Part shown: in pieces, positions 1-8,870 of the stretch
Layout of the letters: every line of letters starts with the position of its first letter
Position numbering within the stretch: position 1 is the stretch's first letter
Assembly (NCBI RefSeq): GCF_021462825.1
Contig: NZ_JAKEEB010000032.1
Location: 1-64,000, forward strand
Length of the DNA stretch: 64,000 nt
Direction: 5' to 3'
Source: Streptomyces glomeratus
GTDB lineage: Bacteria > Actinomycetota > Actinomycetes > Streptomycetales > Streptomycetaceae
Program-made: the position numbers and the translations under genes
Notes under the pieces: generated by a model
Databases searched by the model: none
Seen by the model: the letters and a program-made list of their open reading frames with translations, nothing else
What the model was told of the DNA's origin: nothing

Positions 1-11
1 CGAGGCACGCT

Positions 12-40
12 TTGACTGTACCGACCGGTACGCGTATGGT
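12..40 (+). promoter_or_regulatory. Candidate sigma70-type promoter
   Basis: A TTGACT hexamer at 12-17 and a TATGGT hexamer at 35-40 are separated by exactly 17 bases, a good match to a housekeeping promoter pointing right. The spacer is filled by a perfect inverted repeat (18-31), so a bound repressor would block polymerase. It probably drives the membrane-protein gene starting at 263, leaving a leader of roughly 215 bases. The hexamers are visible; promoter activity is inferred. Confidence 0.55.
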
Positions 41-69
41 CCAGCAGACGTAGCTGTGCCGATCGGTAC
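18..69. promoter_or_regulatory. Two TetR-like operator palindromes
   Basis: GTACCG-AC-CGGTAC at 18-31 is a perfect inverted repeat. GTGCCG-AT-CGGTAC at 56-69 is a near copy with centres 38 bp apart. Short palindromes of this kind inside and just downstream of a promoter are typical TetR-family operators. The regulator gene would be expected just left of the window; that is inference. Confidence 0.5.
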
Positions 70-262
70 GTTAATCGCGTGGCGCCATGGCGACGGCCGG
101 GCGCGGCACAGCCGAGAGGGGCGCCGTGAAACTGATTGGACCGCGAAGAGTGCAGGACCACCGGCACCGGAGGGGCGGCCCCGGGCCTACCGGGCATCCG
201 GTCGGCCGTATGGCCCGCGGGCTCTGCAGCACGGCCGGCCGTGGCGGCCAAGGGGTGGTCCT

Positions 263-1672
263 GTGAAACACCGGATCGAGCGGCCCCGGGGCATATCCGT
301 GGCCAGAGTCCTCGTCGAGACCCTCACGATCCCGGCGCTGCTCTTCCTCGGCCTGCTCTTCTGCTTCCCCATGGCCTTCCACCAGCCGCAGCCCCACCAT
401 GCCGAGCTCGTGGTCGCCGATCCAGCGGTGGAACGCAAGATCGACACCGCTCTGCAGCGAAAGCATCCCGGCGGGTTCGACGTCACCGCCGTGGCAGACG
501 CCGGGGACGCCCGCCGGGCGGTGCGGGACCGGAACGCCGTGGCAGGCTTCGCCGCCGAGGGCAGACACGCTGTGCTGTACGTGGCCAAGGCCGACGGGGC
601 ATCTCTGGAGGAGGCGCTGACCAAGGGGTTCACCCAGCTTGCGGCGCACGACCACCAGAGGCTCACGGTCACCGACGTGGCGCCCACGGTGAGCAAGGAC
701 GAACTCGGCACGACCCTGGTGTACTTCGGGATCGCCTGGAACGTGCCCGGCTACATACTCGCGACGACCCTGCTGCGGGCGGTGACCTTCAACCGGCGAC
801 GCAAACTGGTGTCGATCGCGGGCGTGGCCGCCCTCTTCAGCGTGGTGGGCTTCTTCGTCGGCGTGGGCCTGGGCTTCTTCCCCAACAACCCCGTGGCGCT
901 GGCGATCGCCTTCCTGCTCACCACGGCGGTGGCCACCTTCTCCCTCGGCATGGCGCCCTTCGTCAAGCACTTCTTCCCGCTGGCGGGTCTGGGTCTGTAC
1001 GTCGTGCTGAGCGTTCCCTCCAGCGGCCTGGTCCCCGTCCAGCTGCTGCCGAGGTTCTTCCAGGGCCTGCACGCCGTCATGCCGCTGGGCAACGCGGTCG
1101 ACGCCCTGCGAGGAGTGCTGTACTTCGACGGCGCCGGGGTGCTGAAACCGGTCCTCGTCCTGTGCGGGTGGATCACCGCGGGTTCCGCGCTGCTGGGCTT
1201 CGACGCCTGGCACCACCACCGCATGGCCGTACGACGGGGAACGGAGGACGAGCCGGAGGACATTCCCGAACCGCCGGTGGAGGACCCGTCCCTGGAGGCG
1301 CCCACACCGACCCCGCTGCCGGTCCACCCGCACCACTTCGGCGAGCCGTTGCCGATGCTGGAGGGCACCGTCCGCGACGGCGAACAGCAGCCCGTCCGCC
1401 ATGCCGCGGTGACCGTCATGGACACCGGCGGCCGGCAGTTGGTGCGGACCACGACGAACGCACGGGGCGAGTACGCCGTGACCGGTCTGCCCGAGGGATA
1501 CATCAGCGTCGTCGTCTCGCACCCAGCCCGAGACCCCCTCGTCCACCAGAAGCTGCTGCAGTCCGGGGTGGCCGTCCGGGCCGACTTCACCCTGCATGAC
1601 CGGCGCAACGGGACATCAGTCCGCGCGGGCACTCAACGCTTCGACCTCGGACACGCGAGACACGGATCTTGA
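263..1672 (+). CDS. Multi-pass membrane protein with C-terminal carboxypeptidase-regulatory-like domain
   Basis: The protein has about 469 residues. A GTG start at 263 is chosen because AGGGG lies about 8-10 bases upstream and a hydrophobic helix begins soon after (residues ~17-38); the frame upstream of it is low-complexity. A soluble segment (~40-145) follows, then a cluster of about five or six transmembrane helices (~150-310). This layout of one helix, a large extracytoplasmic loop and a helix bundle is that of ABC-2/YhgE-type permeases. After a Pro/Glu-rich linker, the last ~90 residues form a CarboxypepD_reg-like beta domain containing NARGEYAVTGLPEG. Export or cell-surface function is inferred. 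Expression is probably controlled by the TetR-like operators at 18-69. Confidence 0.7.
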   Translation: MKHRIERPRGISVARVLVETLTIPALLFLGLLFCFPMAFHQPQPHHAELVVADPAVERKIDTALQRKHPGGFDVTAVADAGDARRAVRDRNAVAGFAAEGRHAVLYVAKADGASLEEALTKGFTQLAAHDHQRLTVTDVAPTVSKDELGTTLVYFGIAWNVPGYILATTLLRAVTFNRRRKLVSIAGVAALFSVVGFFVGVGLGFFPNNPVALAIAFLLTTAVATFSLGMAPFVKHFFPLAGLGLYVVLSVPSSGLVPVQLLPRFFQGLHAVMPLGNAVDALRGVLYFDGAGVLKPVLVLCGWITAGSALLGFDAWHHHRMAVRRGTEDEPEDIPEPPVEDPSLEAPTPTPLPVHPHHFGEPLPMLEGTVRDGEQQPVRHAAVTVMDTGGRQLVRTTTNARGEYAVTGLPEGYISVVVSHPARDPLVHQKLLQSGVAVRADFTLHDRRNGTSVRAGTQRFDLGHARHGS

Positions 1673-1897
1673 GACCACACGGATGGCGCCAGCCGGGGCC
1701 GACGCGGTTGACGCGCCCTGCTCGATGCACACCGCGACGATCTTGGTTTCCCGGGAAGCCGCCGCCCCCGCGTGGCGGTGGCCCCCGGCGCCATCGCACG
1801 GCCGGAGGATGCGGCCGAAACCATCGCTCTCTTTGCTGGACGTATGCGGAAAACAAGAATGCCGGGATCGGCAGCGGCCCGGGCTGGAGGGAAACAC

Positions 1898-2559
1898 ATG
1901 TCTGACAAGAATCACGCCACGGTGGCGGGCACCGGGGTGACCGGTGCGCTCGGCACCCGGATCGCGGCCCGACTCGCCGGCCACGGCGTCCCGCAACTCC
2001 TCGTCGGACGTAGTCCCGACCGCATGGCCGAACTGCCAGGCGCCCAGCGACACGGTCCGGCCGCCTACGCCGACGCCGCAGACATGCGCAGGGCGCTCGA
2101 GGGCGCGTCGACCTCATCCTGGTCTCCGGACACCGTACGGGTCGCCGGCTGGAAGAACACGCCACCGCGGTCGAGGCCGCGATCGCGGTCGGCGTGGGCC
2201 GGGTCCTGTATGTGTCCCTCGTCGGCGCGGCGCCCACCGCCACCTACCTCAACGCCCGCGACCAGTGGCTGACCGAACAGTTCCTGGCAGGGACCGGGAT
2301 CCGCCACACAGTGCTCCGGGCGGGCTTCTACACGGCGACGCCTGCCGCCCTCGTCAACGAGAAACTTGTCGTGAGCGGCCCTGCGACGACAGGCCCGGCC
2401 GCCTTCGTCACCCACGAGGACATCGCCGACGTGATCACGGCCGTCGCCCTCGAGGACGGTCCCCGCTCCGAGCACGACGGCGCGACCCTGGAGATCACCG
2501 GGCCCGAGGCCCTGACTCTCGACGAAGCGGTCACCCGGATCGCCGCAGCCACTGGGTGA
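1898..2559 (+). pseudogene. NmrA-like NAD(P)-binding protein, frameshifted
   Basis: The ATG at 1898 has GGAGG 8 bases upstream. The N-terminal part reads GTGVTGALGTRIAARLAGHG, a Rossmann-type nucleotide loop as in SDR_a5/NmrA and QorB-like quinone reductases. Near 2106 the frame breaks. Homologous reading (VDLILVSGHRTGRRLEEH, then GVGRVLYVSLVGAAPT) continues one frame over to the TGA at 2557-2559. The pattern fits loss of one base in a codon beginning GC just before GTCGAC. Repairing that base gives a protein of about 220 residues. It is either a recent pseudogene or a sequencing error. The rest of the gene is well preserved, so the event would be recent. Confidence 0.65.
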
Positions 2560-2636
2560 CACCGGCATCGCCCGCGGCCCGAGAGGTTCGGTGGCACACC
2601 GCGGGAATACCCGGAACGACGTATACGGCTGTGCCC

Positions 2637-3209
2637 ATGTGGAATCCGGGAAACCGGCCGGTGCAGGAGGAAGTGCGTGAGGACGGACCGCAAGTGACCA
2701 AGGAACACACCGGCCGCCGCGGCCTCACGCCGGACCGCCGCAGGAGGCACACCGCTGAGCTGCTCGCCACGTGTGCCGCCTGTCTCATACCGTGGACCGT
2801 GATGCTGGGTATGACGCTGCCGCCGTCCCACCACGTGCACGAGTGGCGCCTGACCTGGGTCGGATTCGACGTGCTGCTCATCATGGCGTTGGCGTCCACG
2901 GCGTTCCTGGCCTGGCGCCGCAGCCGTTCGGTCATTCTGTACGCGCACGCCACAGCGGTGCTGCTGATCTGCGACACCTGGTTCGACATCTCGCTCGACC
3001 TCGGAACTGAGGAGGTCTGGATGGCGGGGGGCCTTGCCCTGGCCACCGAACTGCCGCTCGCCGCCTTCCTCATCCATCGGGCACACTCCCTGATCGCCCT
3101 GCTGCCATGGCCGCCCGCGCACACCGCCATCGGCGACACCGCCGGGAGCTCGACGGAACCGGTCCCGGAGGGGGAGACCCTCCCCCCGGGCCTGCGGACG
3201 CGTGGATGA
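2637..3209 (+). CDS. Small four-helix membrane protein, unknown function
   Basis: About 190 residues from the ATG at 2637. A GTG at 2694 is an alternative start, because AGGAGG lies at 2665-2670 and the first ~50 residues are charged and poorly ordered. Four hydrophobic segments follow, around LLATCAACLIPWTVMLGM, VGFDVLLIMALASTAFLAW, ILYAHATAVLLICDTWFDI and MAGGLALATELPLAAFLI. Similar proteins (WR..W.G.D..-type, about 150-170 residues) are common in Streptomyces and have no assigned role. The tail is Pro/Glu-rich. It follows the broken NmrA-like gene on the same strand but need not share its promoter. Confidence 0.6.
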   Translation: MWNPGNRPVQEEVREDGPQVTKEHTGRRGLTPDRRRRHTAELLATCAACLIPWTVMLGMTLPPSHHVHEWRLTWVGFDVLLIMALASTAFLAWRRSRSVILYAHATAVLLICDTWFDISLDLGTEEVWMAGGLALATELPLAAFLIHRAHSLIALLPWPPAHTAIGDTAGSSTEPVPEGETLPPGLRTRG

Positions 3210-3246
3210 CCGGAGGGGTTCCGGAGCGCAGATGCCTGGCAGTGGA

Positions 3247-3837
3247 TCAGACGGTCGTGACCACTTGGGCGTATGTCAGGCGTGGGGAGCGCGGGAACCA
3301 GGCATTCTCGCCCGGCCTGCCGATGTTGACGACGGCGAGAACAGAATGCTCGCCATCGCTGAAGAACCCCTTGTCGATGCCCTCGGCGTCGAAGCCGGTC
3401 ATCGGTCCCGCGGCCAGGCCGGCCGCGCGGACGCCGATGATGAAGTAGCCGACCTGGAGGAGCGCATTGAGCCTTGCGGAACGCTCACGCACCGCACGCT
3501 CGGCGAAGAGATCCATTGCCTGCGGGAAGTGGGGGAACTGGCTGGGCAGTTCCTCGTGGAACTCGTTGTCTGCGGCGAGGATGGCGACGAGAGGGGCGGC
3601 CGCGGTCTTCTTGCGGTTCCCCTCGGACAGGTGTCCGATCAAGCGTTCACGCGCCTCGGCGGAACGAACCAGCAGGATTCGCAGCGGCTGCTGGTTCATG
3701 CTGGTGGGGCCGTACTTGATCAGTTCATAGATGGCCTTCGTCTGCTCGTCCGTCACCGGGTCGTCGGTGAAGGTGTTGGCGGTTCGAGCCTCCCGGAACA
3801 GAAGGTCCTGGGCTACGGGGTCGAGTGCGAGTGACAT
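3247..3837 (-). CDS. Nitroreductase, malonic-semialdehyde-reductase RutE family
   Basis: A 196-residue protein starting at MSLALDP; AAGAGG precedes this ATG, so it is preferred over an upstream start 11 codons earlier. Length and order match RutE/HadB-type nitroreductases: N-terminal RTANTFTDDPV, the YGPTSMNQQPLRIL FMN-contact region, GYFIIGVRAAGLAAGPMTGFD in the second half and a C-terminal NIGRPGENAWFPRSPRL. Such enzymes use FMN and NAD(P)H to reduce malonic semialdehyde or other small enals and nitro compounds in the cytosol. No other rut genes are nearby, so pyrimidine breakdown is not supported; a general detoxifying reductase is equally likely. Confidence 0.85.
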   Translation of the reverse strand: MSLALDPVAQDLLFREARTANTFTDDPVTDEQTKAIYELIKYGPTSMNQQPLRILLVRSAEARERLIGHLSEGNRKKTAAAPLVAILAADNEFHEELPSQFPHFPQAMDLFAERAVRERSARLNALLQVGYFIIGVRAAGLAAGPMTGFDAEGIDKGFFSDGEHSVLAVVNIGRPGENAWFPRSPRLTYAQVVTTV

Positions 3838-4304
3838 GGTGAACCTCTTACGGTTGTACGGCTTTGGCATCTAGGTGATTCGGCGAACTGCGAAGCAGAG
3901 GAACTGGGCACTCGCAGCGAGCAGATAGACAGCCGTCGTGGTCGCCCCGACGAGCCCCACAGGAGGGGACCGGAACAGCACCGCGCGAGCAACAGGCTGG
4001 CCGGCGCAGCTAGAGCCGCCATGGGCGGAAGGCGGCCCATATCCACGTGCCGGTGCCGAATGACGCGGGCCGCGGTTGACCATCCGTCCGCGGCACGGGG
4101 GAAAGTCCTGCCACGCCGGTACTCCTTCTCGAGCGCCTGGTACGCGGCCCGGTCGCTCTCCGGGCTTAGCCGTCCGCTTGTGATCGGATCGCTGACGGCG
4201 CCGTGCCTGTGGCGCCGTCGCGACCAGCATCACCGGTACGTCAGGCGCCGCCATCGCCCATTCACGGGATCCTCGCCGCCGCGCCCCGCCGCCGCAGGCG
4301 TCGC
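3838..4304. other. Intergenic stretch with possible membrane-protein relic
   Basis: No complete gene is seen. On the minus strand a short frame ending at 3871-3873 reads PPVGLVGATTTAVYLLAASA, a hydrophobic stretch that stops 33 bases before the nitroreductase start, as an upstream operon gene would. It has no recognisable start or family and may be the tail of a decayed membrane-protein gene. Confidence 0.25.
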
Positions 4305-7103
4305 TCAGTGCGCCCCGTCGGAGATGCCGCCCCGTTCGATCGCCAGCCGGGTCAGCTCGACGCGTGTGTTGATGCCGAGCTTGGTGAAGATGTGCTTCAT
4401 ATGGGTGTTGACGGTGTGCACGGACACGTAGAGCCGGTCGGCGATGGCCCGGTTGGTGAGGCCTTCCACGACGAGCGGGACGAGCTTCCGCTCGGACTCG
4501 GTCAGGCTCTCCCATCCCGGTGCGCCGGTCGTGTGGTGCCGTGGGGCAGCTGTGCGCACGCCGAACTGTCTGAGACGCCGCATGATCCGTTCGTGATCGC
4601 GCAGGGCTCCGGAAGCCGACGCCAGCTCACCCGCCTCTTCGAAGTACGGGATCGCCGACGTGGTGTCGCCCGACGCGGCCACGAGATCCCCGAGGTCCTC
4701 GCAGACCGCGGCCAGGGCCAGCCGCCTGCCGGTGCTCCGGTAACCGGTGACGGCGGACGCAAGTGCACCCCGGTCGTTGTGGAGCAGGCCGTCCACATGG
4801 GCACGGACGGTCCCGATGATCTGCTGGCTGCCGTCCTGTTCGGCGAGGGTGCGCAACGCGCCGGAGACGGCCTGCGCGAGCGACAGGTCCTCGCCGCGGA
4901 GCGCCATGCGCGCGATCCCGGGCCAGTGGGACGGAGGCACCGCAAGCAGCTGTGTCGGCTCGGCGTCCGCGAAGCTGCCGCCCAGCGCCGCTGCCGCTGC
5001 GGCGTCCCGGCCCTCCGAGTCGGCCAGGCAGGCGCGCGCGAGCGACACCCACAGGCCGAACCTCTGCGTACTCGTGCCGGAACCGGCTTCGGCGGCACGG
5101 AGCTGGTCCCTGGCTTTCGCGAGGTCACCGCGTCTGATCTCCACCAACACCAGCACAGAGAGGGCCTGAAGATTCAGCTGGGTGATCTCGAGTTCGTCGG
5201 CCACCATCAGACTGGACTCGGCCTCCACCGCCGCGTCGTCCAGCGCCCCCTGTTCGTACAGCGCGCAGGCACGGCTCGCATGCCAGTGGGGAAGTGACCA
5301 GCCCAGGCCCAGCGCCTCCGCTTCGCGCTGCCCCTCCCGCAGCACCCGCTCGGTGTCCGCGAGCCGGTCGGTGGCGGACAGCACCGTGGCCAGCCACAGC
5401 GCGGGAATCCGCGGCGGCCGCAGGTGGAGTACGCCGGACTCCGTGCCGGCGCGTGCCGTGGCCTCCTCGGCGAGCTCGAGGGCGCGGGCGAGACGCCCAC
5501 GGTAGAAGAACGTCTGCGACTGGAACACCATGGCGCTGACGACGACGGCCGGGTCCTCGCTGCGGTAGGAGGCCTCGACCAGTCCGACGTCGGTCTGCTC
5601 GGCAGCGGTGATGTCCCCGAGGTACACGTGACCCGTCGCCTTGGTCTTGAGCAGCCGGACCCGCAGGTCGGCCGGCAACCCCGGAAGGGCCAGAGCCTGC
5701 TGGAGATGCGTCATCGCGGCGGCGTCGTCCCCCGCGGCCTGGTGGATCTCGGCGGCCACCAGGCGCAGACGCGCCTCCTGGAGCGGCTCCAGCCGGTCCG
5801 ACAGGGTGGCGTCGACCAGCTCGAGCGCCTGGTGCACCCGGCGGGTCCGGCCGAGGTACTCGGCGGCGTCGGTCAGCAGGGCGATGCGCCGCCGGTCGTG
5901 CAGGGGCAGCAGTCCGGCGATCTGCTGGGCCAGGTCCGCGGCCGCGTCAGGGGCCGACGCGGACAGTTCCCGTACCGCGGTGGTCAACGTGGTCACGGCG
6001 TCGTCGTCGACCGGGCCGCCCGACAGGACGACGTGCCAGGCCACCTCGGCCGAACGTGCCCCGATGCCACGCAGAATGTCGGCGGCCTCCCGGTGCAGAG
6101 CGGTCCGTACGGCCGGCGCCAGATTCTCGTGGACGGCCTGCCGCATGAGGTCGTGGCGGAACGCCAGTCGCGGCCCGTCGCCCGAGAGCAGACCGGCGTT
6201 CAGCGCCGCCTCGACGCCCGACAGCAGGCTGCCCGTCTGCCTGCCGAGCATGCGGGCGGCCGTACCGAGATCGAACTCCCGGCCCAGGACGGACCCGATC
6301 TGGAGCAGGCGCACGGCATCCTCCGGGAGCCGGTCCAGACGCGCGGCGACGCTCCGCCGGAAGCCGACGGGAATGCCGTCGTGCAGCAGGCTAGCCACGC
6401 CCGCCTCCACTTTGACGGCGTCCGTGTCGGCGAAGGCGCGCACCAGTTCGATCGCCAGGAACGGATTGCCCGCGACGCCCCCCAGAAGCCGGGCCAGCCC
6501 GGGCGACGGTTTGGCCCCGAGGACCTCGGCCGCGATGTGATGCAGCTCCTGCTGCGGCAGGGGGCCGAGGGTCAGCCACCGGGCCCCGAGGCGTTCGAGG
6601 TCCTCCCGCACCCTGGCAACGGTCGGCCGCTCGGTCTCCGACCGTACCGCCAGGACCCACAGGATCCGCGAGGCCGCCAGTCGCCGGGGCAGGGTGCGCA
6701 GTACCAGGAGCGTGGCCGGATCCGCCCACTGCGCATCGTCCACCAGCACGGCCACCGGGGCGCGCTGGGCACGGTCCTCCAGAGCGTCCGTGATGCTGTC
6801 CAGCAGCCACAGCCGCTGGTCGTCGGTGGCCGCGGCCGCTCGTTCGGAACCGTCGGAGAACTGCAGGGCGGACTGCAGGGCGGCTCCGGCGGCGTACTGG
6901 TCGAGTTCGTCGGCCCGTACGGACACCACGTCGAACCCGGACCGCCGTGCCAGGTCGTCCAGCTCCGCGAGCAGCCGGCTCTTGCCGACGCCGGGTGCGC
7001 CTTCCACGACGACGCAGGCGCCCCGTCCGCCACGCACCGCGTCCAGGGCCTCACGGACAGCGGCCATCTCGCGGCCCCGTCCCCTGAGGCGCAGCCCCTT
7101 CAT
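4305..7103 (-). CDS. LAL-family LuxR transcriptional regulator with AAA ATPase domain
   Basis: About 932 residues from the ATG at 7103; in-frame starts at 7157 and 7223 are possible and none has a strong ribosome-binding site. An N-terminal STAND-type ATPase carries Walker A GAPGVGKSR (~35-43) and Walker B VAVLVDDAQWAD (~130). A long helical TPR-like middle follows. A C-terminal GerE/LuxR helix-turn-helix contains TNRAIADRLYVSVHTVNTHM. This is the MalT/LAL architecture, in which ligand sensing by the TPR region licenses DNA binding. It is transcribed away from the adjacent monooxygenase gene (7316, plus strand) across a 212-bp gap, which suggests it controls that gene. Confidence 0.85.
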   Translation of the reverse strand: MKGLRLRGRGREMAAVREALDAVRGGRGACVVVEGAPGVGKSRLLAELDDLARRSGFDVVSVRADELDQYAAGAALQSALQFSDGSERAAAATDDQRLWLLDSITDALEDRAQRAPVAVLVDDAQWADPATLLVLRTLPRRLAASRILWVLAVRSETERPTVARVREDLERLGARWLTLGPLPQQELHHIAAEVLGAKPSPGLARLLGGVAGNPFLAIELVRAFADTDAVKVEAGVASLLHDGIPVGFRRSVAARLDRLPEDAVRLLQIGSVLGREFDLGTAARMLGRQTGSLLSGVEAALNAGLLSGDGPRLAFRHDLMRQAVHENLAPAVRTALHREAADILRGIGARSAEVAWHVVLSGGPVDDDAVTTLTTAVRELSASAPDAAADLAQQIAGLLPLHDRRRIALLTDAAEYLGRTRRVHQALELVDATLSDRLEPLQEARLRLVAAEIHQAAGDDAAAMTHLQQALALPGLPADLRVRLLKTKATGHVYLGDITAAEQTDVGLVEASYRSEDPAVVVSAMVFQSQTFFYRGRLARALELAEEATARAGTESGVLHLRPPRIPALWLATVLSATDRLADTERVLREGQREAEALGLGWSLPHWHASRACALYEQGALDDAAVEAESSLMVADELEITQLNLQALSVLVLVEIRRGDLAKARDQLRAAEAGSGTSTQRFGLWVSLARACLADSEGRDAAAAAALGGSFADAEPTQLLAVPPSHWPGIARMALRGEDLSLAQAVSGALRTLAEQDGSQQIIGTVRAHVDGLLHNDRGALASAVTGYRSTGRRLALAAVCEDLGDLVAASGDTTSAIPYFEEAGELASASGALRDHERIMRRLRQFGVRTAAPRHHTTGAPGWESLTESERKLVPLVVEGLTNRAIADRLYVSVHTVNTHMKHIFTKLGINTRVELTRLAIERGGISDGAH

Positions 7104-7315
7104 GGCCTGGTTCCCACGCCCACCGGGCCGGTCGCCCGCGGGGTCTGTGCTGCGCATGGGGCCCAGCATGCCGCACGGCCACATCCCCCTCAACGCCGGT
7201 TCCCGTGTGCCCGGCGCTTTCACCCGGGTGATTGTCGGTTCCGCGCCGTCCGCTCACCCCGTCGCGACGCATGGTTCGGGGCGTCCAGATCTGTTGCCCC
7301 CGAGAGGAACATGAC

Positions 7316-8851
7316 GTGCGTACAGGCAAGGAATACCTGGCGGCGCTGAACGACGGCCGCACGGTGTGGGTGGGTGACGAGCTCGTCGACAACGTGGCCA
7401 CGCACCCCAGGACGAGGGCGTACGCCCGGAGCATCGCCGACTTCTACGATCTGCACCACCGCCCGGACCTTGAGGACGTCATGACGTTCGTGGACGAGGA
7501 CGGTGTCCGGCGGTCCATGACATGGTTCCAGCACCGCTCCAAGGAGGATCTGCTGCGCAAGCGGCGCTACATGGAGACGGTGCAGCGGGAACTGGGCGGC
7601 GGTGCGATCCCGCGCACACCGGACGTCAACAACTACGTCCTGCTGACCTACGTCGACGACCCCGAGCCCTGGAGCAGTCAGTCCGTCGGGACCGACGGGC
7701 GGGACCTCACCGGGGGGATCCTCGACTTCTGGAACGTGATGCGGGACGGCGACCTCAACGCGACGCCGGCCTTCGTCGACCCGCAGGCGGACCGCTCGCG
7801 CGATTCCGCACAGGCCCAGTCCCCCGCGCTGCGGGTGGTCGCCACCTCGGACGAGGGCATCACCGTGCGGGGTGTGAAGGCGATCAGCACCGGCGCGGCC
7901 TTCGGGGACTGGATCCACATCGGCGTCTTCTACCGCCCCGGTATCGTGTCGGAGCAGATCATCTACGGGGCGGTGAAGCCCAACACCCCCGGGGTCACCA
8001 TCATCTGCCGCGAGAGCAACGTCCGCGACGGCGAGGAGGTGGAGCACCCGCTCGCCTCGCAGGGTGACGAGCTGGACAGCATCATCGTGTTCGAGGACGT
8101 ACTCATCCCCTGGAACCGTGTCTTCCACATCGGCAACCCCGAGCACGCCTCGCTGTACCCGCAGCGCGTCTTCGACTGGCTGCACTACCACTCGCTGGTG
8201 CGTGCCATGGTGAAGGCCGAGCTGATGCTCGGTCTGGCCCTGCTGATCACCGAGCACATCGGCACCTACCAACTGCCCCCCGTCCAGGCCCGGATCGCCC
8301 GGTTCGCCGGCTTCCTCCAGACGCTCAAGGCGCATGTGATCGCCTCGGAGGACGAAGGGTTCTTCACTCCCGGCGGCATCTACAAGCCGAACGTCCTGAT
8401 GTTCGACTTCGGGCGGGCGTACTACATCGAGCACATCACCGACCTGACCCACGAGCTCATCGACCTGTCCGGTCGTGCCGCGCTCATCTATCCCACCGAG
8501 GGGCAGTGGGAGCGGCCCGAACTGCGGCCGTGGCTGGCGGCGCTGCAGACCGGACCGGTGGGCAGGCCGCACGACCGGCTGAAGATCAGCCGAGTGATCC
8601 GCGACATGTTCCTGTCCGACTGGGGCGACCGCATCAGCACCTTCGAGAACTTCAACGGCACGCCCCTGCTGGCCATTCGAAGCCTCACGATGAAACGTGC
8701 CGAGATGTCCCCCACCGGCAGCATGGCGGACCTCGCGCGCAAGGTCTGCGGCATCGAGAGCGTGAGCAGCGACGGGGAGCAGGAGACCGCGTACCTGGCC
8801 CAGGCGGACTACGCCCGACGCCAAGACGCCTCTCGTCAGAACGCCTCGTAG
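7316..8851 (+). CDS. FADH2-dependent phenol monooxygenase, HpaB/HadA/TftD-like
   Basis: A 511-residue protein. The GTG at 7316 is chosen because AGAGGA lies about 8 bases upstream and the conserved region RTGKEYLAALNDGRTVWVGDELV starts at once. Reading across shows the acyl-CoA-dehydrogenase-like fold of 4-hydroxyphenylacetate 3-hydroxylase large subunits, including GVKAISTGAAFGDWIHIGVF and GDELDSIIVFEDVLIPWNRV. Family members use free reduced flavin and O2 to hydroxylate phenols, resorcinol or chlorophenols in the cytosol. The partner reductase is probably the gene at 11225-11713. With the hydroxyquinol dioxygenase and maleylacetate reductase nearby, the likely product is hydroxyquinol. The true substrate (resorcinol, hydroquinone-type or a substituted phenol) cannot be read from the sequence. 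Confidence 0.82.
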   Translation: MRTGKEYLAALNDGRTVWVGDELVDNVATHPRTRAYARSIADFYDLHHRPDLEDVMTFVDEDGVRRSMTWFQHRSKEDLLRKRRYMETVQRELGGGAIPRTPDVNNYVLLTYVDDPEPWSSQSVGTDGRDLTGGILDFWNVMRDGDLNATPAFVDPQADRSRDSAQAQSPALRVVATSDEGITVRGVKAISTGAAFGDWIHIGVFYRPGIVSEQIIYGAVKPNTPGVTIICRESNVRDGEEVEHPLASQGDELDSIIVFEDVLIPWNRVFHIGNPEHASLYPQRVFDWLHYHSLVRAMVKAELMLGLALLITEHIGTYQLPPVQARIARFAGFLQTLKAHVIASEDEGFFTPGGIYKPNVLMFDFGRAYYIEHITDLTHELIDLSGRAALIYPTEGQWERPELRPWLAALQTGPVGRPHDRLKISRVIRDMFLSDWGDRISTFENFNGTPLLAIRSLTMKRAEMSPTGSMADLARKVCGIESVSSDGEQETAYLAQADYARRQDASRQNAS

Positions 8852-8870
8852 CAGGATGCCGGGGCCCGGG

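Noticed and set aside
71..1597. Long open frame of about 508 codons on the minus strand
   Set aside because: It mirrors the membrane-protein gene, is rich in His/Arg/Gly/Gln without any domain, and is a GC-bias shadow.
5424..7349. Plus-strand open frame of about 640 codons opposite the first LAL gene
   Set aside because: Antisense shadow: low-complexity Arg/Gly/Gln sequence, while the minus strand shows Walker and LuxR motifs.
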